Assembly: GCA_050117315.1 (NCBI GenBank) | Contig: JASFMY010000055.1 | Location: 1 to 37,656 of the forward strand | Source: JANQIV01 sp050117315 | GTDB taxonomy: Bacteria; Bacteroidota; Ignavibacteria; Ignavibacteriales; Melioribacteraceae | Reading direction: 5' to 3' | Length of the DNA: 37,656 nucleotides | Shown: piece after piece, positions 1 to 8,018 of the stretch | How the letters are laid out: each line of letters opens with the position of its first letter | How positions within the stretch are numbered: the stretch's first letter is position 1 | The notes under the pieces: generated by a model | Databases searched by the model: none | What the model was told of the DNA's origin: nothing | What the model saw: the letters and a program-made list of their open reading frames with translations, nothing else | Made by a program: the position numbers and the translations under genes

Positions 1-154
1 ATTTGTTTATTAAATTATTGAATAGTTTAAAATCATTACGCATATTGCGATGTAGATGGATGTTGCCTTCCTTGTCCATTACACATATATACATCTTAGT
101 GCTATGGAGGTCAACTCCGCAAACATAATTTGTTTTCATTGTAGCTAATTCCAT
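1..154 (-). CDS. IS110-family transposase, N-terminal fragment (runs off window start)
   Basis: Reading the minus strand from an ATG at 154 gives 51 residues that continue past the window edge. After a short leader the protein has YVCGVDLHSTKMYICVMDKE, the first acidic strand of the RuvC-like DEDD nuclease fold used by IS110-family recombinases (Asp in GVDLH), followed by a HLHRNMRND segment typical of this family. A good Shine-Dalgarno (AAGGAG) lies about 9 bases upstream of the ATG, which supports this start. Family knowledge: IS110 transposases excise and insert DNA through circular intermediates guided by a bridge RNA encoded in a non-coding end of the element. Most of the protein, including the C-terminal catalytic serine region, is outside the window, so whether the copy is intact cannot be judged. 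Confidence 0.8.
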   Translation of the reverse strand, partial: MELATMKTNYVCGVDLHSTKMYICVMDKEGNIHLHRNMRNDFKLFNNLINK

Positions 155-360
155 TTTGGTTCTCCTTGGTTTTGTTCTTATAAATGTTTGTCGACTTTGC
201 CATAGGCATGGCTAAGCCATAATTTACTTAATCGGGGTGAACCTTTTTACTAATATCCAGCGCATCAACCCGACCGCTACATTCTGCTCGGGCTTTGAAA
301 ATATATTTCGGGTAGTCGTTCTAACAGAGATTGTAGCTCAAGGTGGTCATTCTAAATAAA
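155..360 (-). other. Non-coding end of the IS110 element, candidate bridge-RNA region
   Basis: This stretch upstream of the IS110 transposase start has no convincing ORF on either strand. It contains potential stem-loops, for example GCCATAGGC/GGCTAAGCC near 209-237 and a CCCGA...CTCGGG stem near 270-292. In IS110-group elements the bridge RNA is transcribed from the non-coding left end just upstream of the transposase gene, so its position fits. I have not identified target-binding or donor-binding loops or the element boundary, so this is placement plus visible pairing only. Confidence 0.35.
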
Positions 361-366
361 ATTGCA

Positions 367-404
367 GCAAAAAATGTTTGTGAAAAAAGTTAAACATTTT
401 TTGC
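367..404. repeat. Perfect 13-bp stem inverted repeat
   Basis: GCAAAAAATGTTT at 367-379 is the exact reverse complement of AAACATTTTTTGC at 392-404, with a 12-base loop. It sits between the presumed IS110 non-coding end and the sequence into which the group II intron is inserted. It could mark an element end or act as an AT-rich terminator; there is no GC-rich stem, so terminator strength would be low. Confidence 0.5.
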
Positions 405-1140
405 TTATAATTATTCGGTTTGTCATTCTAGAAAACATTGTATCTATGGGCGGCGGGTTATGCGCAACGCCGTTTTGCGACATGAAGTCACGTAAATGGC
501 TGTTACCATCGTTTTTTTTCGATAGGTAACCCGATGTTTTCCCGTATGGAAAAAAAATTCCAACGGGACAAGTGCCATCGGTACTTTATCGGGATATGCA
601 TTAGTAGTAATACTTTTGTGTGAAGCTCCTGAGACAATGATATCCAATCCGGTACATCCGGAATAAAAGCGAACCGTGAGGTAAGCTTGATTCTGCTAGT
701 ATCAAAGCGGTAGGGTACTAAAGTTCAGTAGTATGGTTAACGTAAGTGAACTGTTGTAAGCGTCGTCAGGCTTAATAAGCCAAAGATACTGATAGGCTTA
801 AACCAAAAGGTGATGTGGAATGGTATTGATGTTAACGGTGCATCAATCGCAAACGAAATTTCCACCGGCGTATTGACAGAACCTAACCTACTGTGGCATT
901 TACGTGGAATCCCATAGGGACAAGCTATGGAAACCCCGTATTTCTCTCTGCTTTAGGAGAGAAAGTTTATCGTAAGGTAAACCGACAGATGTGCGGGATT
1001 GAGAGGTCGAAAGAAGCCAATGACATTCTGTAATGGAATGTATAGGGATTGAAAGATCATCCTACTTCGAAAGAAGGCAGACGTTCGACTGGTGCTTTAT
1101 TGCAAGATAATTTGTAGAACCTTTTAAGTTAGGAAAGCAA

Positions 1141-1266
1141 ATGAATTCCGACAAATCGGAATGTGCACCAAACACCTTTTTAAGTGACTGGGATTCCATT
1201 AAATGGGATTTCATTCAAAAGAAGGTAAGAAGGCTACAAATGCGTATTGCAAAGGCAATTAATTAA
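1141..1266 (+). pseudogene. Group II intron reverse transcriptase/maturase, N-terminal stub
   Basis: ATG at 1141 opens a 41-codon frame ending at TAA (1264-1266). It contains W-D-S-I-K-W and KKVRRLQMRIAKAI, which matches the N-terminal domain of group II intron reverse transcriptases (pattern WxxIxW ... VRRLQxRIxKA). The rest of the protein (fingers, palm with YADD, thumb, maturase X domain, endonuclease) is absent; domain V begins only 54 bases after the stop. A large in-element deletion has removed it. The peptide has no expected function by itself. Confidence 0.85.
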
Positions 1267-1319
1267 CTAATTTAATAATTGTCGGGTCTTCCTAAATGGG
1301 AAAGGCTTGAAAAGTGCTT

Positions 1320-1353
1320 GAGCCGTATGAGGGGAAACTCTCATGTACGGTTC
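1320..1353 (+). ncRNA. Group II intron domain V (catalytic hairpin)
   Basis: The 34-base hairpin starts GAGCCGTATGAGG, has a GAAA tetraloop, and returns as CTCTCATGTACGGTTC. It carries the AGC catalytic triad near the base and the two-nucleotide bulge (GT) in the 3' strand, as in canonical bacterial domain V. Domain VI follows directly (1354-1394). Confidence 0.92.
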
Positions 1354-1520
1354 TTAGGGGGCTTGGAGATGGCTACATCTCCCGGCTACCCGGTAGGCAA
1401 TTTGGAATTGAGAACATCCTTTATTTTTAGATTAAAAATATTCTTTAACTATATATGTATTGAAAAGTCTGATTTCTAAATCAATAATTCTCAAGAAAAT
1501 TATTAATGGGAGATAATAGG

Positions 1521-2090
1521 ATGGGGAAAAAATCAAAATTTATGAAGCCTTGGATGGAAATAGTAATAGGTTGTGTTATTCTAATTTGGGGAATAAGTGT
1601 TATTATTTATCGAATGCAAACAGATGGAGATTTTATTGGGCTTATTTCATTTCCAGTATTTTTAATTATTGGAGGTATTGCTTATTTGATTAAAGGAATG
1701 ATTCATCAAGCTGAATCTAACATAGTTATTGACGAAATAAGAGTGCCTTTATTGAAATTGGAGGATTTAAATAATGCAATAGGATTACCAGCTTATAGTA
1801 TAGAGTCAAATAAACATTTAGGTAAAATTAAAAGTGTAAATGTAGGAGAAAGAATCTGCACAATCAAAAATCTTGGTGAAGAAATAGAAAAAAAAGTAAA
1901 CGATATTTCTATTTTATACATTGGCGAAAGAAAAGAAATTTTCCCAGAAGAGTTTAACTGCAAACATTGTGAGACAAAAATTGAGTTAAGTAATGCGTTA
2001 ATAATTGATAATTTATTATGTTGTCCAAATTGCAAAAAAGCTAACACTGATTCTGTAAATTTGATTTCGATAGCTATTGAAGCTGAATAA
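1521..2090 (+). CDS. Orphan two-TM membrane protein with C-terminal zinc ribbon
   Basis: I do not recognise a named family. From the ATG at 1521 the protein is 189 residues; an in-frame ATG at 1506 would add five. I prefer 1521 because GGGAG lies 8 bases upstream of it and nothing similar precedes 1506. Two hydrophobic segments (about residues 11-32 and 38-60) predict two membrane passes. A soluble middle with many Lys and Glu residues follows. The C-terminus has two CxxC pairs (CKHC ... CPNC) about 25 residues apart, a likely zinc ribbon. It lies alone between the intron remnant and a repeat-rich spacer, AT-rich and in no operon, which resembles a cargo or cassette gene. Function unknown. 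Confidence 0.7.
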   Translation: MGKKSKFMKPWMEIVIGCVILIWGISVIIYRMQTDGDFIGLISFPVFLIIGGIAYLIKGMIHQAESNIVIDEIRVPLLKLEDLNNAIGLPAYSIESNKHLGKIKSVNVGERICTIKNLGEEIEKKVNDISILYIGERKEIFPEEFNCKHCETKIELSNALIIDNLLCCPNCKKANTDSVNLISIAIEAE

Positions 2091-2124
2091 AAAAATTGCC
2101 TAACCCATATTAAAGGTAGAAAGT

Positions 2125-2160
2125 CCCACCTTCGTTAAGGAACAACTTTGGTGGACAGGC
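2125..2160. repeat. REP-like palindromic repeat, copy 1 (degenerate)
   Basis: CCCACCTTCG ... GGTGGACAGGC forms a stem-loop with the same plan as the better copy at 2337-2367 (CCCGCCTTCGTT ... CGGCGGGCAGGC). Confidence 0.6.
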
Positions 2161-2194
2161 CCACCTACGTAAAAAGAAACTACGGCGGACATGC
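2160..2194. repeat. REP-like palindromic repeat, copy 2 (degenerate)
   Basis: CCCACCTACGT ... ACTACGGCGGACATGC follows immediately after copy 1 and is a diverged member of the same family. Confidence 0.55.
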
Positions 2195-2336
2195 AAGAGC
2201 AAAATAATATCCCCGCCATGATTTTTGTGTATTTAAAATCTGGTAACATTACGGCTTACTATTATAATTACTCTTAGTAGTTGTCTTTTATTTCTTTATT
2301 TGAGTTCAGCAACAATATTTGAAGAGCTGTACCAAA

Positions 2337-2367
2337 CCCGCCTTCGTTAAAACTACGGCGGGCAGGC
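2337..2367. repeat. REP-like palindromic repeat, copy 3 (best match)
   Basis: CCCGCCTTCGTTAAAACT followed by ACGGCGGGCAGGC folds into a GC-rich hairpin (CCCGCC/GGCGGG). Relatives occur at 2125, 2160, 12671 and 27627. Confidence 0.7.
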
Positions 2368-2600
2368 ACATATAATGGTTATCCTCCAAATGGGATTCCA
2401 GAAATTAATTTCTTGTCTGCAAGTATATTTTTTTGGTAAGGCCGTTTAATAATAACAAAATCGCAGAATGTAAATGGGAAGGATCTTATTAATTATTTAT
2501 ATTTATTTGATTTTTTGTGCTCTTAAGGGATAAGAAAATAAGGACTATTTCCATTTAATTTTTTCAATAATGTAAAATAGTTTTTAACAAAGAGGTATTT

Positions 2601-4523
2601 ATGAAAATAAAAATAAGATATATCCTTGCAATCTTAATACTTCTGATTCTCATCATATCTGTATTCGATTATATGAGAATATCCAACTACGAAGTACATC
2701 CAATGCTTCCTAAGAAAAAGACGTCCAACATATTAACCAGATTATACTATGATATTGTAAAAGGCAAAAAAAATCTTGATTGGAATCAATTAACAAAATC
2801 TCTGGATTATATCGATGCTCAATATGACGTAGCCGATTTCAGGTTTGCCCCGCTTATGAGAATACTTTATGATTACCCGGACGTAATTCCCGACAGTTTA
2901 ATGACAAGGGTAAAAAACTCAATTCTAAAATTCCGTTACTGGATGGACGAACCGGGTGAAAACTCAATGTGCTACTGGAGCGAGAATCATCAAATACTTT
3001 TTGCCTCGGCCGAGTATTTGGCAGGCCAATTGTATCCGGATGAAATTTTTCTGAACGACGGTCTTACAGGTAGGCAGCATAAAGATAAAGCCGAAAAAAG
3101 AATTAATGACTGGCTGGAAATGAGATGGAAGTACGGTTTCACGGAGTTTTATTCCAATGTTTATTACAGCGAAGATATTGCAGGAATGATTAACCTTATT
3201 GATTATGCGGATAACGACACGATCTCAAAAAAAACAATAATCATAATGGATTTGCTAATGTACGACATCGCTTCCCAGAGCCTGGATAATATGTTCGTTT
3301 CAACAAGCGGAAGAGCTTACGAACGATCACGTAAAGGCGGAGCTCACGCTGTTTTAGGCGGACTAACAGAATATTACTGGGAATCTCTACCGTATCCGGG
3401 CGGACACATGACGTTCGGCATGACGACAAGTAAAAAATACGAAATACCCCCAGTTTTAATTGAGATTGGCAATGATAAAAATAATGTTGTAATCAAACAA
3501 AGCAACGGACTTAATATTTCCGAATTGCAACCTGAAGGATATTACGGGACTGATAACAGAAGCATTATGATGCAATGGGGTATGGAAGCTTTTACAAACT
3601 CCGAAATTATAAGAAATACAATGTCGTATGTTCGCGAAAACAGAATGTTTACAAACGAATTCGTGAATCCAATATCAATTCTTGATTTCACAATTCTTGA
3701 CATTCTGCATTTAGAACCGATTATTTCAAGCATCTTAAAACCTCCGACAGACGGAGTCTCGATTCAAAAATCAAATACGTATACATATAAAACAGAAGAC
3801 TATTCTTTATACACGGTTCAAAATTATCTGCCGGGATTTTACGCAAATCAAAACCATATATCGGGTATGAACATAGGGAATTCATTCGGCATATTTCACA
3901 CCCACCCTGCTTCTCCTATAGAAAAAAGAACACCCAGTTACTGGATTGGTTACGGGCGTTTACCTCACGCCGTACAGGACAGTTCCGTTAGTTTGGCGAT
4001 TTATAATCTGCCCGAAGACAAGGCATTACTTGAAAAAAATCTGTTTCATTTTACGCACGCTTATTTTCCAACCGAAAAGTTTGATACTATTAAAATAGTT
4101 AATAATTACGCCTTTGGTAAAAAAGAGAACACATACTGCGCGTTTATCGGGAAAAATAATTTTACCTTAAAACAAAACACAACAGATGATTTACTTCAAG
4201 AAGGCAGGCAGACTTTCTGGATAACTGAAGCCGGTTCGCAAAATAAAGACGGATCTTTTGATAATTTCTGTAATAGAATTTTGCAAAATAAATTTACCTT
4301 TGACACAACAAATGCCGTCTTAAATTATTTCTCCAATGACAAAAAATATAAATTAAAGTATAACAGCGATTTCTCTATCAACGGAAATGTTATTGACACT
4401 GATTATGACAGGTATAACTCTCCTTACATAAAAGCAAAACGGAAAGCGAAAACTTTTGACTTTAAGCTGAAAAATAAATTTTTACATCTTGATTTTGACC
4501 AATTGGAAAGAAATTATAATTAA
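2601..4523 (+). CDS. Candidate exported polysaccharide lyase-like protein (alpha/alpha toroid type)
   Basis: A 640-residue protein with an N-terminal signal anchor (residues 5-23) and an AGAGG ribosome site before the ATG. The N-terminal 300 residues are rich in helices with aromatic repeats, as in (alpha/alpha)n-toroid lyases; the C-terminal half looks beta-rich. Visible candidate catalytic residues are N129-H130 in WSENHQ, Y184 and Y188 in EFYSNVYYSED, and R238/Y240 in SGRAYERSRK. This Asn-His-Tyr-Arg set recalls the lyase chemistry of PL8 and related toroid families. I cannot assign a CAZy family, so the activity is an inference. It is followed 17 bases later by a decayed alginate-lyase-family gene on the same strand, which supports a role in uronate-polymer breakdown. 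Alternatives are a toroid glycosidase or a non-enzymatic membrane protein. Confidence 0.7.
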   Translation: MKIKIRYILAILILLILIISVFDYMRISNYEVHPMLPKKKTSNILTRLYYDIVKGKKNLDWNQLTKSLDYIDAQYDVADFRFAPLMRILYDYPDVIPDSLMTRVKNSILKFRYWMDEPGENSMCYWSENHQILFASAEYLAGQLYPDEIFLNDGLTGRQHKDKAEKRINDWLEMRWKYGFTEFYSNVYYSEDIAGMINLIDYADNDTISKKTIIIMDLLMYDIASQSLDNMFVSTSGRAYERSRKGGAHAVLGGLTEYYWESLPYPGGHMTFGMTTSKKYEIPPVLIEIGNDKNNVVIKQSNGLNISELQPEGYYGTDNRSIMMQWGMEAFTNSEIIRNTMSYVRENRMFTNEFVNPISILDFTILDILHLEPIISSILKPPTDGVSIQKSNTYTYKTEDYSLYTVQNYLPGFYANQNHISGMNIGNSFGIFHTHPASPIEKRTPSYWIGYGRLPHAVQDSSVSLAIYNLPEDKALLEKNLFHFTHAYFPTEKFDTIKIVNNYAFGKKENTYCAFIGKNNFTLKQNTTDDLLQEGRQTFWITEAGSQNKDGSFDNFCNRILQNKFTFDTTNAVLNYFSNDKKYKLKYNSDFSINGNVIDTDYDRYNSPYIKAKRKAKTFDFKLKNKFLHLDFDQLERNYN

Positions 4524-4540
4524 CAAAAAAAGGAATTTTA

Positions 4541-4905
4541 ATGATGAATAAGTTTTTTTCACTTATAGTAATTTTTGATAATCATATTATTTGTTTCATG
4601 TTCGGACAAAACAGATTTACTAAAAGATGAAATTACTGCCGTTGATAAAGCCGTTGTGCTTAGTGAAGCAGATTCATTTTTAATAGCTCCTGTAAAAACC
4701 GTTACCGATACAAGTTGTGAACGTTCGGCAGGCGGACTTCATGATTATTTTTCCGAGGGGACTTATTGGTGGCCGGACAGCACAAATCCTGACGGTCCTT
4801 ATAATAAGAAAAGACGGCTATAAAAATCCGAATAATTTTAACGGTCATAGCACATTGTTACGCCGTTTGCGCCGGATAGTTTCAACATTAGTTGCTGCAT
4901 ATTAA
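4541..4905 (+). pseudogene. Decayed alginate-lyase-family (PF05426-type) lipoprotein
   Basis: An AAGGAA ribosome site and ATG at 4541 start a lipoprotein signal (MNKFFSLIVIF), but a one-base slip in the T run near 4572-4576 moves the frame before LFVSCSDK, the lipobox. A second slip near 4800-4812 (an extra A in TATAATAAG) breaks GPY|IRKDGYKNPNNFNGHS. The reconstructed protein has SAGGLHDYFSEGTYWWPD, NPDGPYIRKDG and LRRLRRIVSTLVAAY, the N-terminal hallmarks of the alginate lyase superfamily. It then stops at 4905, about 250-300 residues short. Two frameshifts plus a missing C-terminus (including the catalytic Asn-His region) make it a pseudogene. It would have been co-transcribed with the 2601 gene. 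Confidence 0.85.
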
Positions 4906-4965
4906 GATAAAATAAAACAATACTTTTTAGAATTCTTGTCTCAGTGTATAATATATTGATATACA

Positions 4966-5004
4966 GAAAAAAAAATTCCCTCCGAGCAAGAATCACTCGG
5001 AGGG
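4966..5004 (-). terminator. Rho-independent terminator of the minus-strand cluster
   Basis: CCCTCCGAG (4978-4986) pairs perfectly with CTCGGAGGG (4996-5004) around a 9-base loop. Read on the minus strand the hairpin is followed by AATTTTTTTTT, a classic U tract. It lies 54 bases after the stop of the CHAP-T9SS gene. There is no T tract on the + strand, so it acts on minus-strand transcription. Confidence 0.9.
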
Positions 5005-5057
5005 AAATAAAGTGTCAAGTAAGTATCACCTAAATTTTATAACGGTATAACAAAATA

Positions 5058-6956
5058 TTACTTTAATAACGTCATTTTCATCACTTTATTGAATTCTTGT
5101 CCATTTCGACCTATAGCATTAATCGAGTAAAAATAAATACCGCTGCTTAATTTTGAAGCATCAAAATCGAGTGTATGGATCCCTGCGAATAAATTCTTAT
5201 CAGCAAGCTCAAATACTTTTTGTCCTAATATATTATATACACTAATAGAAACTGTAGAATTTTGAGGCAAGCTAAATTTTATTCTTGTACTTGAGTTAAA
5301 AGGATTTGGATAAGCAGTATACAATACGAAATCATTGGGAGTGAACTTATCATCTTCAATATCAACTGTAGTAACCGGAGAGTAATTAGCATATATAGAA
5401 TAGACATGATTGCTTCGTGAACAGTTACCGAATAATTCAGGCATCCCGCCCGACCAATCACTTCCTGCTTCAACTCTCCCCGGCGAACCGCTTTGGTATC
5501 TAACCCCTGGAATTTTTTCATAAATCCAGGCAAGCCATACTGTGTCACCTTCTTGCACAAGCACATCATTGGTTAAATTAATAGTTTGCCAACCGGCAGA
5601 TTCGCAAACATCAGTTTCGGGAGTAACTCCCAGCAGGTTTTGCGGGACACTGTTTCCGTCATATACGGCAAGGATCAACCTTCCTTCCCCGGCTTCATGG
5701 AACATAGTAATACTATAAATATTCCCGGTTTCCGACATGATGAATGGCATAGCACGTCTGTTAGCCGATTTTGAAATCTGGGGAAATGCTTTTATATATC
5801 CAACAACATCACCCGGGTTAATAAATACGGCAGTAATATTTCTATCCGACTCCATTTGAATTTTTATAGGATTCCAAAGATTGTCAATCCCATATGACCA
5901 TTTCTCAAATCGCCAGCTAGAACCGGTAGAGGATGTTAGCGTTATCTCGGTTTTGTTTTCGTAACTTCCACCAGCAGGATTTATCTCAACCGAACCCTCG
6001 CCTACAATATTTAAAGTTAAGTTATAGATTGGTTTTGGTACTTTTAATGCAATTACTTTAGTATTCTTTTCTCCCTGATCTGTAATGGTTGTTAAACTTA
6101 CAGAATATATACCGGCTGATGCATAAATATGAACCGGATTTTGTTCTGTTGAAGTTTCACCATCACCGAAATTCCACTCCCAATTTGTAATAGGATGCTT
6201 TCGTGAAAAACTTTTGTCTGTAAATTCAACTCTCAAACTATCGACGTATGTCTTGTAGGAAAAATAAGATTCTAGGCTTACAACTCTTAAACCAATTCCG
6301 TCAATGTTGTCATAATTTCTCCAATTTGCACGCGCCCGAAGCACAACTGAATTGCTCACATTACCTTCTACAGTATAAAGTGTATCATTGGAAACATATC
6401 GAACGATACCGCTATGCCCACCACCTGAATTTTCGTAGCGAATATAATCTCCTGCAGCAGGTTCAAAAGTATTCCATTCCAGATGCGACCGATCAACAAA
6501 ATCTCTGAGTGATCGAAACCAACTTCGCAGTGATTTAGATCCACTGATCATCCAATTACCTGTAAAAGGACAGCCTCCCACTTTATAACACCAGGATACA
6601 AATTCTGAACACCAAGCTTCGTCAGTATCCAGATAAAGATCTATGTTATAAGGATAATATGATACATCTTTCCCTACTTCGTTTGGACCCCTGCCTAATT
6701 CTTTCATTGCAACATCTACAATTTCTTGCCCCCATGAATTTTGACCATACTGTGAAACTTGCAAGAAATCCATTATTGTGCCGTCATTTACCGAATAATT
6801 GATGATATCTTTTTCTTCATTTCCAGTTGTATAGGTTGTATCATTCTTTTTATTCGATTGAACTTCTCCTTCGTTTGTATTCCACGCGATCAAAAATACA
6901 AACAAAGTTAAGGTAGCCCAACATCGAAGATATTCTGCAAAAAATTTCATTTTCAT
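5058..6956 (-). CDS. Secreted CHAP-like amidase with PKD, beta-repeat and T9SS sorting domains
   Basis: 632 residues. After an N-terminal signal segment (residues 5-25) there is a CHAP-like cysteine hydrolase domain (about 75-225) with Cys116 in AWCSEFVSWCY, His181 in GGGHSGIV and Glu197/Asn199 in YTVEGNV. Next come a PKD domain (about 232-310, WNFGDGETSTEQNP), an InlB/B-repeat-like domain (about 312-378, GEGSVEINPAGGSYENKT), a beta-sandwich domain of unknown type (about 383-530) and a type A T9SS sorting domain (YPNPFNSSTRIKF ... GIYFYS). CHAP domains cleave peptidoglycan amide or peptide bonds; here the protein should be exported by T9SS and displayed or released outside the outer membrane. 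It is the last gene of the minus-strand block, 21 bases after the metallophosphoesterase, and is followed by a strong terminator. Its target could be peptide cross-links or a glycan-linked amide; that is open. Confidence 0.85.
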   Translation of the reverse strand: MKMKFFAEYLRCWATLTLFVFLIAWNTNEGEVQSNKKNDTTYTTGNEEKDIINYSVNDGTIMDFLQVSQYGQNSWGQEIVDVAMKELGRGPNEVGKDVSYYPYNIDLYLDTDEAWCSEFVSWCYKVGGCPFTGNWMISGSKSLRSWFRSLRDFVDRSHLEWNTFEPAAGDYIRYENSGGGHSGIVRYVSNDTLYTVEGNVSNSVVLRARANWRNYDNIDGIGLRVVSLESYFSYKTYVDSLRVEFTDKSFSRKHPITNWEWNFGDGETSTEQNPVHIYASAGIYSVSLTTITDQGEKNTKVIALKVPKPIYNLTLNIVGEGSVEINPAGGSYENKTEITLTSSTGSSWRFEKWSYGIDNLWNPIKIQMESDRNITAVFINPGDVVGYIKAFPQISKSANRRAMPFIMSETGNIYSITMFHEAGEGRLILAVYDGNSVPQNLLGVTPETDVCESAGWQTINLTNDVLVQEGDTVWLAWIYEKIPGVRYQSGSPGRVEAGSDWSGGMPELFGNCSRSNHVYSIYANYSPVTTVDIEDDKFTPNDFVLYTAYPNPFNSSTRIKFSLPQNSTVSISVYNILGQKVFELADKNLFAGIHTLDFDASKLSSGIYFYSINAIGRNGQEFNKVMKMTLLK

Positions 6957-6977
6957 CTCATTTTTTTTAGAAAATAT

Positions 6978-8018
6978 TTATTTAATATCTATTGTCTTCT
7001 CAATTATACAACTCCCTGATCTCGAAATTTCAATAGTATTGGACTTGAACTTTACTATTCTCCAATTATTCTCATCTTCACCAAAACTCCCGGTTTCTAT
7101 TTCAGTAATTACGTGTCCCCCGGGAAGATAAATTTCTTCAATCACGTTCTCATGATTATGACCGACAAATAGTGCTTTTATCGAACTGTGGTCATTTAAG
7201 ATTTTCATAATTCCATCTCGATAGGTTTTTTCATTTGGCCACCCAGGCTTAGGCTTTGCTATCACTAATCCGTCTTTATTATTGTCGGCAACAGGTATAG
7301 GAATATGAAAAAACATCACACATTTAGAATCCTTTTTCTCATCAAGTTCATTTTCAATCCATTCAAGCATTTCCGGATTCCAGAATACTCCAATTGGATC
7401 ATCAGACAAACTATACGTTACATCTAAATACAGGAATAGATAAGGTGTTCCACCGACCAGCAGTTTTCGTGAATAATAAATTCCTTTATCAAAACATTTA
7501 GCATTTTTAATCCATACTGCGCGAGCTTCTTCAGCTTTATAATGACCGTTTCTTACGTGTTTATTTTTTTGTGTAGCTTTGGTATAAATAGTCAAGGTCT
7601 CGTGATTGCCGAGCGTTAAATAAATAGGAATTGGCGATTTTTTATAAAGAGTCAAAAAGTATTCGATTTGACCGGCTTTAAGTTGCCCCTCTATAGTTTC
7701 CGCATCATAAAGATCTGTATTATCCCCGGTTGCAACTATTTCGTCGGCACGTGTTTGTTTAGGTATTCTTTCTAGAAATTTTTCAAAAGCTTGATAATTA
7801 TCCTCATATTGTTCCCTTCTTTTTGCTCTTATATCCAAGCAATAACCTTCGTAATTACATATATGAATATCAGTAAGATAAAGCACAGTTAAAGAATCAT
7901 AATTCTGCTGTGCATCGATAGTTGCGTAAAGTAAAACAACAAATACAAAAAACAATTTTACTTTTATTTCCCATCGATAGCTAAAGTAACCTATTGGTTT
8001 TGTTTTTGTCTTTTTCAT
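6978..8018 (-). CDS. Exported calcineurin-like metallophosphoesterase
   Basis: 346 residues with a membrane/signal segment at 19-36 ending near IDAQQ. The dimetal phosphoesterase motifs appear in order: D50-I-H52 (LTDIHIC), G98-D99-N100 (ATGDNTD), G137-N138-H139-E140 (LGNHET), H238 (FFHIPIP) and G286-H287-N288-H289 (VGHNHEN). All metal ligands are present, so it should be active on a phosphomonoester or phosphodiester outside the cytoplasm. The substrate is unknown; in a glycan locus, removal of phosphate from a decorated polysaccharide or supply of phosphate are both possible. The start is supported by AGGAC upstream. It is 21 bases upstream of the CHAP-T9SS gene and probably co-transcribed with it. 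Confidence 0.88.
   Translation of the reverse strand: MKKTKTKPIGYFSYRWEIKVKLFFVFVVLLYATIDAQQNYDSLTVLYLTDIHICNYEGYCLDIRAKRREQYEDNYQAFEKFLERIPKQTRADEIVATGDNTDLYDAETIEGQLKAGQIEYFLTLYKKSPIPIYLTLGNHETLTIYTKATQKNKHVRNGHYKAEEARAVWIKNAKCFDKGIYYSRKLLVGGTPYLFLYLDVTYSLSDDPIGVFWNPEMLEWIENELDEKKDSKCVMFFHIPIPVADNNKDGLVIAKPKPGWPNEKTYRDGIMKILNDHSSIKALFVGHNHENVIEEIYLPGGHVITEIETGSFGEDENNWRIVKFKSNTIEISRSGSCIIEKTIDIK

Larger units (their letters stand above)
618..1394 (+). mobile_element. Group II intron, ORF-deleted remnant with domains I-VI
   Basis: The 5' end is placed at GTGTGAAGC (618), which fits the GUGYG start of group II introns. The next 500 bases read like the domain I-III RNA of bacterial group II introns (for example AACGTAAGTGAACTGTTGTA, GGTGATGTGGAATGGTAT and AACCGACAGATGTGCGGGAT). 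Domain IV holds only the first about 41 codons of the reverse transcriptase. Domain V is a textbook 34-mer at 1320-1353, followed by a domain VI-like hairpin to about 1394; the exact 3' end is uncertain by a few bases. The element is about 0.78 kb instead of the 2-2.5 kb of a full intron. It could still fold and perhaps be spliced in trans by a maturase from elsewhere, but it cannot encode its own mobility. No complete host gene is visible in the flanking exons. Confidence 0.85.
2091..2600. other. Repeat-bearing intergenic spacer
   Basis: There is no gene in these 510 bases. The spacer carries three copies or half-copies of a short GC-rich palindromic repeat (listed separately) and otherwise AT-rich sequence. 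The last 100 bases probably contain the promoter for the 2601 gene, but I see no clear consensus. Confidence 0.6.

Noticed and set aside
444..647. 67-codon minus-strand open frame spanning the intron 5' boundary
   Set aside because: It crosses the group II intron start and shows no domain, no ribosome site and a biased composition; it is a chance frame.
1279..1479. 66-codon plus-strand open frame over domains V and VI
   Set aside because: Its codons are the ribozyme RNA itself (GAGCCGTATGAGG hairpin), so it is not a gene.
1793..2047. 84-codon minus-strand frame opposite the zinc-ribbon gene
   Set aside because: It is antisense to a better-supported frame with a ribosome site and CxxC motifs.
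2100..2400. CRISPR array from the repeated GC-rich units
   Set aside because: Copies are palindromic, unevenly spaced and diverged, with no regular spacers or cas genes.
4966..5004. Terminator for the plus-strand lyase genes
   Set aside because: The T run exists only on the minus-strand side of the hairpin, so it serves the CHAP-T9SS gene.
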